From Clostridium aquiflavi (GTDB lineage Bacteria; Bacillota; Clostridia; Clostridiales; Clostridiaceae): a DNA stretch of 64,000 nt. Every line of letters begins with the position of its first letter. Position 1 is the stretch's first letter. A program made the position numbers and the translations under genes. Shown here one piece after another: positions 1 through 8,502 of the stretch. Below the pieces are notes generated by a model. That model worked only from the letters and a program-made list of their open reading frames with translations, was not told where the DNA came from and made no database searches. The stretch lies in NCBI RefSeq assembly GCF_031344075.1, contig NZ_JAVJAN010000016.1, positions 1 to 64,000 on the forward strand. Direction: 5' to 3'.

Positions 1-363
1 TTGCTCCCAATATAAAATTGAGACAAGCAGTAAATATGACAATACTCATTAAGGATTCTCAAAGTCCAATTACAATGCCACTTCACCTATTTCATATATT
101 AACACGTATTTAAACAATTCTTAAATAAAATCACTTTTAATTATACTTTAAAAATGATTTTATTACAAAGTTTTGATTTTTTATTTCATTACCACTGTAT
201 ACTAGGTGATATTTTTTTATAAATTTAATCCTATATAATTTTTCACAATTAACTAGTATATATTTAAAAGCTTATATGCCTTCAGCATATAAGCTTTTAT
301 AATTTTCATATCATATATTAATGCAATTACATAATAAAAACATAAAACAAACCAAATCTAAAA
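1..363. other. AT-rich flank, no gene seen
   Basis: No convincing coding frame is visible on either strand in this left-edge stretch. The only structured element is the hairpin at 265-299. Confidence 0.5.
265..299 (-). terminator. Hairpin downstream of the APC antiporter gene
   Basis: A perfect 15-bp inverted repeat (TAAAAGCTTATATGC, five-base loop, complement) lies about 65 bases past the stop of the antiporter gene. The arm itself ends in a T run in both directions, so it could terminate from either side; the only adjacent gene reads from the right. Confidence 0.7.
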
Positions 364-1686
364 CTAAGATGTTTGTTTATTATTATAATAATTATAAATG
401 TAAAATGGTACTCCGATAAGCATCAGTATGAATCCCCACATTACAGTTTCTGCTCCTGAACCATAAATAGTCCATATAGAATATGCAAATGCCAAAAGAG
501 GTATTATTGATTTCTTTATAAATATTTTAAAATTAAATTTCTGCTCTTCTCTAAACATAAGCATCATTTCTGCACTTACTGCTAATAAATAAACAGGTAA
601 AAATGACAATGTTGCTAATATAGTTATAAACGTAAAAGCAGATACCATGCTCTTTTGGTAATTCATCACAAGTAATATATTTACCAATACTGATCCAGCT
701 ATCAATGAATTTATTGGAGTTCCATACTTAGGATGTAATTTACCAAAAAATTTAGGAAACACTCCATCTATTCCTGCTGCATATGAAACTCTAGCTGTTG
801 ATAATAGCCATCCAATTGTTGTTCCTAAAATGCATATTATAACTGCGATTGTTAGTCCTTTCCCAATTGAGTGTCCAAATATGTTAGTTAATATGTCTGT
901 AAGTGGTGCTGTACTAGTTGAAAGCTGTAAATTTGACATAGCTCCCATACTTCCAACACTTATTAATATGTAAATAACAGATGCTATTATCATTCCATAT
1001 ATTGTGCTCTTTTTAACATTTTTTTCTGGATCTCTGATTTCTCCTGCTGTAACTGTAGAACTTTCCAAGCCTACAAATGCCCATAATGTTGATGTTGCTG
1101 CCAATGGAATTGTAGATAATCCCTTTCCTTGTGGCATAAGTGGCATTAAATTAATTTTATCAAAATTTAAGAAAGCTGCTATTATAAATACTCCAAAAAA
1201 TGCAATCTTAAACACAGTAACAAAAGTTTGAATCTTTCCAGCTTCTTTAACTCCTACTATATTTAATATAGTAAAAATCCATAATAATGAGCTAGTGTAT
1301 ATTATTGATGCTAATGGATTTTGAAGTGCAGGTATAATGGATGCACTATAACTAGATAAAGCCACAATAATTGCAGCATTTCCAATCCAAGAACCATTCC
1401 AATATAACCATGCACTTAAAAAACCTGTAAATTCTCCGAATGCTTCTTTAGTATATTGATATGCCCCCCCAGTAGCTGGATATTTAGAACCTAAGTTTGC
1501 AAATGAAATTGCTATTAATATAGAACCTATAGTCGTTATAACCCATGCTATTATTGTTGCTAACGGGCCTGATACCTGTGCAAGGGTTGCTGGCAACATA
1601 AATACTCCTGAACCAATCATATTTCCACATACAAGCATAGTAGCCATAAATAGACTGATTTCTTTCTTCAAGTTGTTATTCTCCAT
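364..1686 (-). CDS. APC-family basic amino acid antiporter (AdiC/PotE/CadB-like)
   Basis: A 440-residue membrane transporter of the amino acid-polyamine-organocation superfamily with about 12 hydrophobic segments. The N-terminal NMIGSGVFMLP motif is the substrate-binding helix-1 signature of AdiC-type exchangers, and the conserved YPATGGAYQY and Trp-rich helix (WLYWNGSWIGN) follow the same family. Family members swap arginine/agmatine, lysine/cadaverine or arginine/ornithine across the membrane, often for acid resistance or ATP yield. The substrate cannot be read from sequence, and no amino acid decarboxylase or deiminase gene adjoins. A strong AGGAGG lies just before the ATG. Confidence 0.85.
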   Translation of the reverse strand: MENNNLKKEISLFMATMLVCGNMIGSGVFMLPATLAQVSGPLATIIAWVITTIGSILIAISFANLGSKYPATGGAYQYTKEAFGEFTGFLSAWLYWNGSWIGNAAIIVALSSYSASIIPALQNPLASIIYTSSLLWIFTILNIVGVKEAGKIQTFVTVFKIAFFGVFIIAAFLNFDKINLMPLMPQGKGLSTIPLAATSTLWAFVGLESSTVTAGEIRDPEKNVKKSTIYGMIIASVIYILISVGSMGAMSNLQLSTSTAPLTDILTNIFGHSIGKGLTIAVIICILGTTIGWLLSTARVSYAAGIDGVFPKFFGKLHPKYGTPINSLIAGSVLVNILLVMNYQKSMVSAFTFITILATLSFLPVYLLAVSAEMMLMFREEQKFNFKIFIKKSIIPLLAFAYSIWTIYGSGAETVMWGFILMLIGVPFYIYNYYNNKQTS

Positions 1687-1958
1687 TTTTTCCTCCTAAT
1701 GTTGGACTGAAATCACAATATAAAATTTAACCTTTAACATTGTAATTTTATCAGCTTCTCATCATTTGTCAATGCATTGTCTAATGTTTATATACAGTTA
1801 CACAATTTGATATTATTAAAATTTCTGTTTACAAAGTGTAATTTTATATTTTCATAATATTTCAATTTATAAATTGATTAATAATTAATAATTTATAGAA
1901 TATATTTATAATTTTCTCTTTATTAGAAATTTATATACTATATTTCTTAATAATTTAA

Positions 1959-2420
1959 CTACACTTCTTCTTTTTTTCCACATTTCTCATATAAAAGAAC
2001 CCCTGTCCATTCACATAAGAATCCTAATACTGCGCCAATAAGTAATGATGGTATAAGATTCATCAAATCTCCATTAGCTGCAAATGTTGAAAATGATCCA
2101 ACAAAAGCTCCTGGTATAAATGCAAGTACTTTAATTTTAGATTGTATACATAAGAAAAATGTAGTCACTATTGTCATGATTACTCCCGCTTGTGGAAAAC
2201 CTAACATAGCTGATACCTTTATACTTAGCATTGCCCAAAATACTCCACTCAAATTTGTACATATAGCACTTTTAAATCCCTCTTTTTTACCACCTGCTGC
2301 AAAAAAAGTAGTACAACCTGCAAAACCCGCCCAAGCAATTAATCCTGCAGCATCAGCACCTATCATCCACGCACCACAAAGTATTGCTGTAGTTAATGAT
2401 AATGAAAATAATGAACTCAT
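1959..2420 (-). CDS. DUF1097 family membrane protein (YcdZ-like)
   Basis: A 153-residue, almost wholly hydrophobic protein with about five membrane segments and a short charged tail (KCGKKEEV). Its pattern (a WMIGADAAG start, then a Gly-rich TFFAAGGKK loop and GFPQAGV) fits the DUF1097 family of inner-membrane proteins, whose function is not established. An AGGAGG precedes the ATG. It stands alone between the antiporter and preA; with about 270 bases on the antiporter side, a joint transcript is not evident. Confidence 0.7.
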   Translation of the reverse strand: MSSLFSLSLTTAILCGAWMIGADAAGLIAWAGFAGCTTFFAAGGKKEGFKSAICTNLSGVFWAMLSIKVSAMLGFPQAGVIMTIVTTFFLCIQSKIKVLAFIPGAFVGSFSTFAANGDLMNLIPSLLIGAVLGFLCEWTGVLLYEKCGKKEEV

Positions 2421-2505
2421 TATTATTTCCTCCTATAATATTAATTTTAGGTTATTTTTTATTAAAATGTTTATTATAAAATGTATTTAACTATTTTATG
2501 ATAAA

Positions 2506-2546
2506 AATAGCTGTGTTTAATCTTATGGATTTTTAACACAGCTATT
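2506..2546 (-). terminator. Terminator of the preT-preA operon
   Basis: A 12-bp inverted repeat AATAGCTGTGTT / AACACAGCTATT with an AT loop, followed on the minus strand by a run of T. It starts 25 bases past the preA stop. Confidence 0.75.
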
Positions 2547-2570
2547 ATTATAAATGAATAATTAAAAAAT

Positions 2571-3809
2571 TTATAGAATTATTTCTCTTTCTTCTCCATT
2601 ATTTTTGAATTTTATTTCGCCCTTACCTATAGCTGTAACTGGACATACAAGTGCACATAAATGACATCCAACACATCTATCTTTATTTACTTCCGGCTTT
2701 CTTTCCTCTACATTCCATTTTATAGCTTGATGAGCACCATCATAACAAGAAATGTAACATCTACCACAGCCTAAACATTTTTCTTCATCAACTTCTGGAT
2801 AAACTATATATTCTCTATCTAAATCTTCAGCTGGAATAATATTTTTAACAGCTATTCCAACCATATCTTCTAGCTTTTCAAATCCATGTTCTTCCATAAA
2901 ATGAGATAACCCACTTATCATATCTTCTACTATTCTATACCCATATTGCATTACTGAAGTAGTAACTTGAAGATTACTTGAACCCAATAATATAAATTCT
3001 AAAGCATCTTCCCATGTTTCTATTCCGCCAATTCCACTTATAGGAACACCTTGTAATTTTTCATTCTTAACAAGTTCATAAATAAATCTTAATGCTATTG
3101 GTTTTACAGCTTTTCCTGAATATCCTGAAACAGATGATTTAGCATTAACTACTGGTTTTGCAGTCATTGAATTTATATCAATACCAGTTATGCTTTTTAT
3201 AGTATTTATTGTTGCAAGTCCTGTTGCTCCGCCTTCCATAGATGCAATAGCTGGTACTGACATATCTCCTATGTTAGGAGTCATTTTAGCTAGTATTGGT
3301 AAATGAGTACCTCTTCTAGTTGCTTCACAATATTTTTTAACAAGTTCTGGGTTTTGACCAACATCTGAACCCATTTCATGACTTGTCATTTGAGGACATG
3401 AGAAATTACATTCTATCATGTCAGCACCAGCTTCAGTTACAAGCTTTGCTAAGTCTTCCCACTCTTTTTCATTTTCTCCCATTATTGAAGCTACTACAAC
3501 TTTAGTAGGATAATTTTCTTTTAATCTTCTTAAATCATCTAAATTTTGTTGTAATGGATGATCTGATATTTGTTCCATATTTTTAAACCCAACAAATGAA
3601 GTTGATTCTTTTCTTAAACTATCAAAACGTGGAGAAACTTCATTAGGCATAAAGAAACCTATAGTTTTAAACATTACACCTGCCCACCCAGCTTCAAATG
3701 CTTTAGCACACATTTCATAGCAATTTCCTACTGGTGATGATGATAAGAAAAATGGATTTTCACATTTTACTCCACAAAATTCTATTGATAAGTCTTTGAT
3801 AATACTCAT
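2571..3809 (-). CDS. preA: Dihydropyrimidine dehydrogenase (NAD+) catalytic subunit PreA
   Basis: A 412-residue FMN/iron-sulfur subunit that reduces uracil and thymine to the dihydro forms (or the reverse) together with PreT. Residues 1-310 form the dihydroorotate-dehydrogenase-type TIM barrel, with the active-site cysteine in NFSCPQM. The last 80 residues carry two 4Fe-4S ferredoxin motifs, CLGCGRCYISC and CVGCHLCALVC. The start overlaps the preT stop by one base (TAATG), showing translational coupling. The length matches E. coli PreA. No hydantoinase or beta-ureidopropionase gene adjoins, so downstream pyrimidine breakdown must be encoded elsewhere, or the pair does another reduction. Confidence 0.9.
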   Translation of the reverse strand: MSIIKDLSIEFCGVKCENPFFLSSSPVGNCYEMCAKAFEAGWAGVMFKTIGFFMPNEVSPRFDSLRKESTSFVGFKNMEQISDHPLQQNLDDLRRLKENYPTKVVVASIMGENEKEWEDLAKLVTEAGADMIECNFSCPQMTSHEMGSDVGQNPELVKKYCEATRRGTHLPILAKMTPNIGDMSVPAIASMEGGATGLATINTIKSITGIDINSMTAKPVVNAKSSVSGYSGKAVKPIALRFIYELVKNEKLQGVPISGIGGIETWEDALEFILLGSSNLQVTTSVMQYGYRIVEDMISGLSHFMEEHGFEKLEDMVGIAVKNIIPAEDLDREYIVYPEVDEEKCLGCGRCYISCYDGAHQAIKWNVEERKPEVNKDRCVGCHLCALVCPVTAIGKGEIKFKNNGEEREIIL

Positions 3810-5080
3810 TATCTAGCACCTTCTTTCTCATTTAAATATTGATCTATTTTTTCTGCTGCTTCTTTTCCTAATTTAAGTGCATAAACAACTGTTTTATCAC
3901 CTTCAACTATATCTCCACAAGCAAATACTCTATCAATATTAGTTTTATATTCTTTAGTTAATATCATTCCTTTATCATTAAGCTCTATATTAGCTATTGA
4001 ATTTACTTCTTCTTGTTCTTGTCCAATTGCAAATATAACATTTTCTGTAGGTATATCTAAGTTTGAGTCATCAAACATACCTACCCCTTTAAATCTTGAA
4101 ACACTACCATTTTCTCCAATAATTTCTTCAGGCTTAATTCCTGTAAATATTGGTATATTTAAGTCTATTACTTCTTGAATACTCTTTCTTTCAGCTGGCA
4201 TTTTTTCTATAGTTCTTCTATAAACTATTTTAACATCTCCTGCACCTAAGTTCTTAGCTGTCATTGCACAATCTATTGCAACGTCTCCACCACCAACAAC
4301 TATAACTTTATTTCCTAGTTTATATTGTCCAGTTGACTTTACTTCTGCTAAAAAGTCTGTACCATTAATTACACCATTTAAATCAGAACCATTTATTTTA
4401 ACTTCTTTACTCCTTTGCATTCCACAGGCAATTAAAAATGCTTTATAGCCCTCTTTACTTAAAGAATCTATAGTAACATCTTTTCCAATGTTTACATTAG
4501 TTCTAAACTCTACACCTAGATTTTCTATATATTTAATTTCATTATCTACAACTACTTGAGGTAGTCTTTCTTCTGGTATTCCATAAGTTAACCAACCACC
4601 TAATTTTTCTTTTTTTTCAAATACTGTCACATTGTATCCTAATTGTGCTAATTTAGTTGCTGCTGCTAATCCACTTGGACCTGAGCCAACTATAGCAATT
4701 TTTTCTTTATTACTTTCTACTTTGTTTAGCATTTCCATCCCTAAAACGTTTTCATAATCAGTTAAATACTTTTGAAGCTTTGCAATTTCTATAGGCTTGT
4801 CTATATTTGTTCTACTACAAGCTCCTTCACAATATTTCTTGGTAGGACATACTCTGGCACACACTCCTCCAAGTATGTTGTTTTCTCTTATTGTCTCAAC
4901 AGCTCCCTTTAGATTTCTAAAGCGAAGCGAACGAATAAATTTAGCTGGATTCGTTCCTATTGGACATGCTTGTGAGCACGGTGCATCATAACATAGTAAA
5001 CATCTTGAAGATTCCTCTATCGCAAATACTGGACTGATTAATTCTTCATTGTTTTTTTTCATTTTATTATTTTTATACAA
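3809..5080 (-). CDS. preT: Dihydropyrimidine dehydrogenase (NAD+) electron-transfer subunit PreT
   Basis: An FAD/iron-sulfur protein of the glutamate-synthase small-subunit type that passes electrons from NAD(P)H to PreA. The N-terminus has the Cys clusters CLLCYDAPCSQAC and CARVCPTKKYCEGAC; then come an FAD Rossmann motif (VAIVGSGPSGLAAA), the NAD(P) motif VIVVGGGDVAID, and a C-terminal ACGDIVEG that closes the FAD site. An open frame extends to 5110, but a GGGGGG ribosome site at 5087-5092 lies six bases before a TTG at 5080, so I place the start there (423 residues); the ATG at 5062 is too far from it. Confidence 0.88.
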   Translation of the reverse strand: MYKNNKMKKNNEELISPVFAIEESSRCLLCYDAPCSQACPIGTNPAKFIRSLRFRNLKGAVETIRENNILGGVCARVCPTKKYCEGACSRTNIDKPIEIAKLQKYLTDYENVLGMEMLNKVESNKEKIAIVGSGPSGLAAATKLAQLGYNVTVFEKKEKLGGWLTYGIPEERLPQVVVDNEIKYIENLGVEFRTNVNIGKDVTIDSLSKEGYKAFLIACGMQRSKEVKINGSDLNGVINGTDFLAEVKSTGQYKLGNKVIVVGGGDVAIDCAMTAKNLGAGDVKIVYRRTIEKMPAERKSIQEVIDLNIPIFTGIKPEEIIGENGSVSRFKGVGMFDDSNLDIPTENVIFAIGQEQEEVNSIANIELNDKGMILTKEYKTNIDRVFACGDIVEGDKTVVYALKLGKEAAEKIDQYLNEKEGAR

Positions 5081-5112
5081 AATGATCCCCCCTAAGTTGT
5101 GTATCGACAATA

Positions 5113-5146
5113 TTAACTTAATATTTAAGAAATACTATTAAGTTAA
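5113..5146 (-). promoter_or_regulatory. Inverted repeat in the preT leader
   Basis: A perfect 11-bp inverted repeat TTAACTTAATA / TATTAAGTTAA with a 12-base spacer, about 33 bases upstream of the preT start and just downstream of a TATAAT at 5162-5167 (minus strand). It is placed like an operator or a leader hairpin. No regulator is encoded beside it. Confidence 0.45.
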
Positions 5147-5498
5147 TCTTATGATGTTATAATTATATCATAAATAAATACAATGTTTTACTTTGCACTT
5201 TCTTGTTATGTTAATGTTTACATCGACTATTTGTTAAAATAATTATTTTTTAGATACTCTATTGTAACTTCTTTCTTTTTTATACACTATATTTATGTTT
5301 TTTATATTTTTGTATATTATGTAAAATGTTTCAACTAAAACAAAATTATCTATTAAAACAATAATTATGTTATTCTAATAGATAGTTTATTTTAATTTAT
5401 GACTATTTATATCAATAATTTGTATATCATATAAGTCATTATTTAATTATATTTCCTGAGAAATAATGGGATTTTTATAAATTCCTAAAGAATAAAAA
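5147..5498. other. AT-rich spacer between sigI-rsgI and preT
   Basis: About 350 bases without a coding frame that looks real. It should hold the preT promoter; nothing else is recognised. Confidence 0.4.
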
Positions 5499-5541
5499 AA
5501 TCTATACGTTTGTTCTTTGCCATCTAACAAACATATAGATT
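5499..5541 (-). terminator. Terminator of sigI-rsgI
   Basis: A 16-base imperfect inverted repeat (AATCTATACGTTTGTT / AACAAACATATAGATT) followed on the minus strand by seven T residues, about 120 bases past the rsgI stop. Confidence 0.75.
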
Positions 5542-5660
5542 ATACTAAGTATTTGAGTTATTTTGTTTTTTCATTAGATTTTATACAAAATAATATAAAA
5601 TTTAATTAGTTTATACATAATACAATACACTTAGCTTTTTATTTTTGAGTACTTTTTTAA

Positions 5661-6779
5661 TCATTTTTTTAGATTTTGTTCTTCTTTCTCAGTATCTGTA
5701 ATATTGCTTACGGAACCATTATTCTTATCTTTTGAAGTTTCATTATTTTTATCTTCTGTTTCTTCATTGTTTGTTGTATTATCCCCTGGCTTAATTTCCT
5801 CTATTGGAGGTAATACTATTTCTGGCTTTGTTTCTGGAACTTCTTCAGGATCCTTCTTTATTTCAGACTCTTTATTATCTTCTATTGGCTTTTGTACTTC
5901 TGGAGTAATTTCTTTTATTGTTTCTTCAATTTTATCTTTTTTAGGTATTGTATTATTTTCTAAAGTATTTTCTGGTTTATCACTATATTTATCATCTGAT
6001 AAATTATTATTTATTTCTGGTTTTTCTGAATTTTGTGCATTATCAGCTTTCCAGTAAATACAATTTTCTTTATCTTTTATTAAAGAAGTAATTTCTTTAA
6101 CAGGAATATTTTCAATTTTAGATTTTACAGTTTCATCAGCTGAAAGAGAAACTTCATATCTTCCTAAACTTATACCTTTAGTTTTTGCTTCTTCCACCGC
6201 TTCTTTACTACCTTTTACATAAGTTACATTTTCAGTTTTAAAAGTTGTTTTAATAGCATCTTGTATTTGATTTTCGTAATTTTCATCTTCATGCTTATCT
6301 AATAATGCAAAAGCAACTAATACTTCTCCCGTTTCACCTAAATATTCTTTTTCAACTAGAATAGCCTTTATACCTTCTATTCCTTTGTCTATTTCTAGAC
6401 CATTTATACTTGAAAAATCAATATTTTTGCCGTCCTCATTAACACCTTCAACAGCTACTATTTTCTTCTTATTATTAACCTGTATTTGAATACTTGGATT
6501 TATATCTAAGCTTACTACAGCATATGCTTTGTTAAATGCTAATGGTTGAAAGAACGTAAATATAAGTAAGAATAATGCTGCAAATGTTCCAAATGTTTTG
6601 AATAAGCTAATTTTATTAACACTTCTATTTTGATTAATATTAACTAAATCTTCTTCAAAGTAAAATATCTTTTGTCCTAATTTCATACCATCTTTTACTT
6701 TGATGCTCTCTATGCTACCCGTATCATTCATTACTATTGCATATTCTTTTTTTATTTCCATTATTATTCCCTTACTCAT
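5661..6779 (-). CDS. rsgI: RsgI-family transmembrane anti-sigma factor
   Basis: Partner of SigI. The cytoplasmic RsgI_N domain (MEIKKEYAIVM, residues about 7-50) binds the sigma factor. One membrane helix follows (about 58-86), then the conserved extracytoplasmic start VVSLDINPSI. In this family the Asn-Pro bond in DINPS is an autoproteolysis site; here it is at residues 94-95. A middle alpha/beta domain reaches about residue 225. The rest is low-complexity, rich in Pro, Glu, Lys and Asn, with no carbohydrate-binding or catalytic module, unlike the C. thermocellum RsgIs. A GTG at 6788 is also open, but it lies inside the ribosome-binding AGGTGAT; I use the ATG at 6779. It follows sigI by 9 bases. 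Confidence 0.85.
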   Translation of the reverse strand: MSKGIIMEIKKEYAIVMNDTGSIESIKVKDGMKLGQKIFYFEEDLVNINQNRSVNKISLFKTFGTFAALFLLIFTFFQPLAFNKAYAVVSLDINPSIQIQVNNKKKIVAVEGVNEDGKNIDFSSINGLEIDKGIEGIKAILVEKEYLGETGEVLVAFALLDKHEDENYENQIQDAIKTTFKTENVTYVKGSKEAVEEAKTKGISLGRYEVSLSADETVKSKIENIPVKEITSLIKDKENCIYWKADNAQNSEKPEINNNLSDDKYSDKPENTLENNTIPKKDKIEETIKEITPEVQKPIEDNKESEIKKDPEEVPETKPEIVLPPIEEIKPGDNTTNNEETEDKNNETSKDKNNGSVSNITDTEKEEQNLKK

Positions 6780-6788
6780 GATTATCAC

Positions 6789-7451
6789 CTACTTTCTGAT
6801 CCAATTTTTTAGTGTCTTAAGATTTTTCTTAAATATAATTACTACTGAAATTATAAATTTTTTGCTTCGTTTCACTACTTTTTCAGTAACAGAAAATCTA
6901 AGTACAATTTTCTTAATTGGTAATCTTTTTTTAACCTCCATAAAAGTTGTTAGTTCTTCTACTTCACTTATTTGCTTTGCTAAATTCATAGCATTTTCTC
7001 GTGTTGCTCTTTGCTTAGGCGCTTCTTCCACTAAATCTTCAAATGTAAAGCCATATAACATTATTTCTGATTTTAATATATTTATGTCATCAACTAATAA
7101 TCCATTATCTTCTTCTTCTAAATATTCATCTTGAATTTCTATTCCCTTTTCAACCAGTTCTTCAATAGATGAACATGAATGTTTATTTTGGCTTTTTAAA
7201 TAATTTTTAATTCTACTTGATATAACAAGCTTTGCGAATGGTAAGAAATAACCTTTATTTTTCTCATATCTTTCAATAGCCTCACAAAATGCAAGTAATG
7301 CAATACTTAGTTCTTCATCATTTTCACAAGACACATATTTTCCAGTAACATCAGATATGCTTTTAATTATAAAAGGCATATGTTGTTCTATTAATTGATT
7401 TACATCAAGGTCTTGTCCAATATTTAAATCTTCTAAAACACATTCGAGCAT
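6789..7451 (-). CDS. sigI: RNA polymerase sigma factor SigI
   Basis: A 220-residue sigma-70-family factor of the SigI type. The N-terminal half has the region-2 pattern (DEELSIALLAFCEAIERYEKN, then FLPFAKLVISSRIKNYL). The C-terminal half has the SigI-specific helix-turn-helix, ending in a basic tail. SigI factors direct heat, cell-wall or polysaccharide responses and are held at the membrane by RsgI, the next gene. A GGGAG lies 8 bases before the ATG, and a TATAAT box is visible at about 7480 on the minus strand. I did not find a clear SigI-type autoregulatory promoter. Confidence 0.88.
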   Translation of the reverse strand: MLECVLEDLNIGQDLDVNQLIEQHMPFIIKSISDVTGKYVSCENDEELSIALLAFCEAIERYEKNKGYFLPFAKLVISSRIKNYLKSQNKHSCSSIEELVEKGIEIQDEYLEEEDNGLLVDDINILKSEIMLYGFTFEDLVEEAPKQRATRENAMNLAKQISEVEELTTFMEVKKRLPIKKIVLRFSVTEKVVKRSKKFIISVVIIFKKNLKTLKNWIRK

Positions 7452-7924
7452 ATTTAAGCTCCCTTCCTGTTCATTATTATATACAAAAAATATTAGTATT
7501 TTCGGTACTTTTTATTTCCAATGAATAAAATTTTCTAAAATATAATACATTGTATTACTTCATGCTTATATATTACCATATATTTTTTAATAAAGTAACA
7601 AGTAACAAACATATTTTATATGTACTAATTTTAATTAAATTAAAATTCAATCTTTTATTTAATTCTTTATAAATAAAAATCTTTTATTTATGATAAATTC
7701 TCACTAAATTTACGTATTTATTTTTTTAAATATAAAAATACTGCTAGGACTAATTAAAATCCTAGCAATATTATTAAAAATTATAATTTATTTATAACTT
7801 CTATTAAAAGTTTAATGATGCTGTTTATATAATTTCTACATATAAATATTATAATCAAAATAACAGCTTAATAGTTTTATATAAATATCTCTAATGTCCC
7901 AAATATCTTTAAAATTAGTATGAT
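7452..7924. other. Long AT-rich intergenic region
   Basis: About 470 bases without a gene. It contains the presumed sigI promoter (TATAAT near 7480) and the terminator at 7742-7767. Nothing else is recognised. Confidence 0.45.
7742..7767 (-). terminator. Terminator of the Cys-rich/coiled-coil operon
   Basis: An 8-bp inverted repeat TGCTAGGA / TCCTAGCA followed by TATTTTTAT on the minus strand, about 160 bases past the coiled-coil gene. Confidence 0.65.
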
Positions 7925-8470
7925 CTAAATATTGTCATAATAATTATCACCATAATATTCTCTTCTATTATATCTTCCTTGTTTATAAATATTATTTCTA
8001 TTTTCTATTTGTTTTAGATTCATTTCTATCTTATTAAAATACTGTTCTTTTTGATTTAACTCATTTTCTTTTTCTTTAAGTTTAATTTCTTTTTCTTTAA
8101 GTTTAATTTCTTTTTCTTTTATATTATTTTCTTTTTTATTAATTTCCATTAAAAAACGATTCAAATTTTCTTGTTTTTCTTTAAGTTTAATTTCTTTTTC
8201 ATTAATATAAATTTCTCTTTCTTTTATATTGATTTTTTCCTCTTTTATATTTAATTCTCTTTCTTTTATTTCTAACTCTTTTTCTTTTACTTTACTCATA
8301 AAGTCATAAGATGAATCTTTATAAGATTCCTGTTGCATTTCTTTTTCTTGTCTACCCTTTTGTTGTATATCTTTTTCTTGTTTATCAGTTTCTTTTCTTA
8401 TTGATATTGATTTATAATGCATTTCATTTCTATTATCATTTACCGCAGTTGAAAAAGTTATTAGTGCCAT
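7925..8470 (-). CDS. Lys/Glu-rich coiled-coil protein, function unknown
   Basis: A 181-residue protein with no signal peptide. Residues about 58-155 are one long charged coiled coil built from seven-residue units of the form IKEKEIK/LKEKEIK. The DNA under it shows near-identical 21-base direct repeats around 8061-8120 and 8175-8200. Short flanks precede and follow; the tail is Tyr/Arg/Asn-rich (RREYYGDNYYDNI). An AAGGGGG lies 8 bases before the ATG, and the gene begins 33 bases after the stop of the Cys-rich gene upstream, so the two probably share a transcript. A scaffold role on the same structure as its neighbour is only an inference. The repeats probably vary in number between strains. 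Confidence 0.75.
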   Translation of the reverse strand: MALITFSTAVNDNRNEMHYKSISIRKETDKQEKDIQQKGRQEKEMQQESYKDSSYDFMSKVKEKELEIKERELNIKEEKINIKEREIYINEKEIKLKEKQENLNRFLMEINKKENNIKEKEIKLKEKEIKLKEKENELNQKEQYFNKIEMNLKQIENRNNIYKQGRYNRREYYGDNYYDNI

Positions 8471-8502
8471 AAAGGCTGCCCCCTTAATCCATTAATATAT
8501 AG

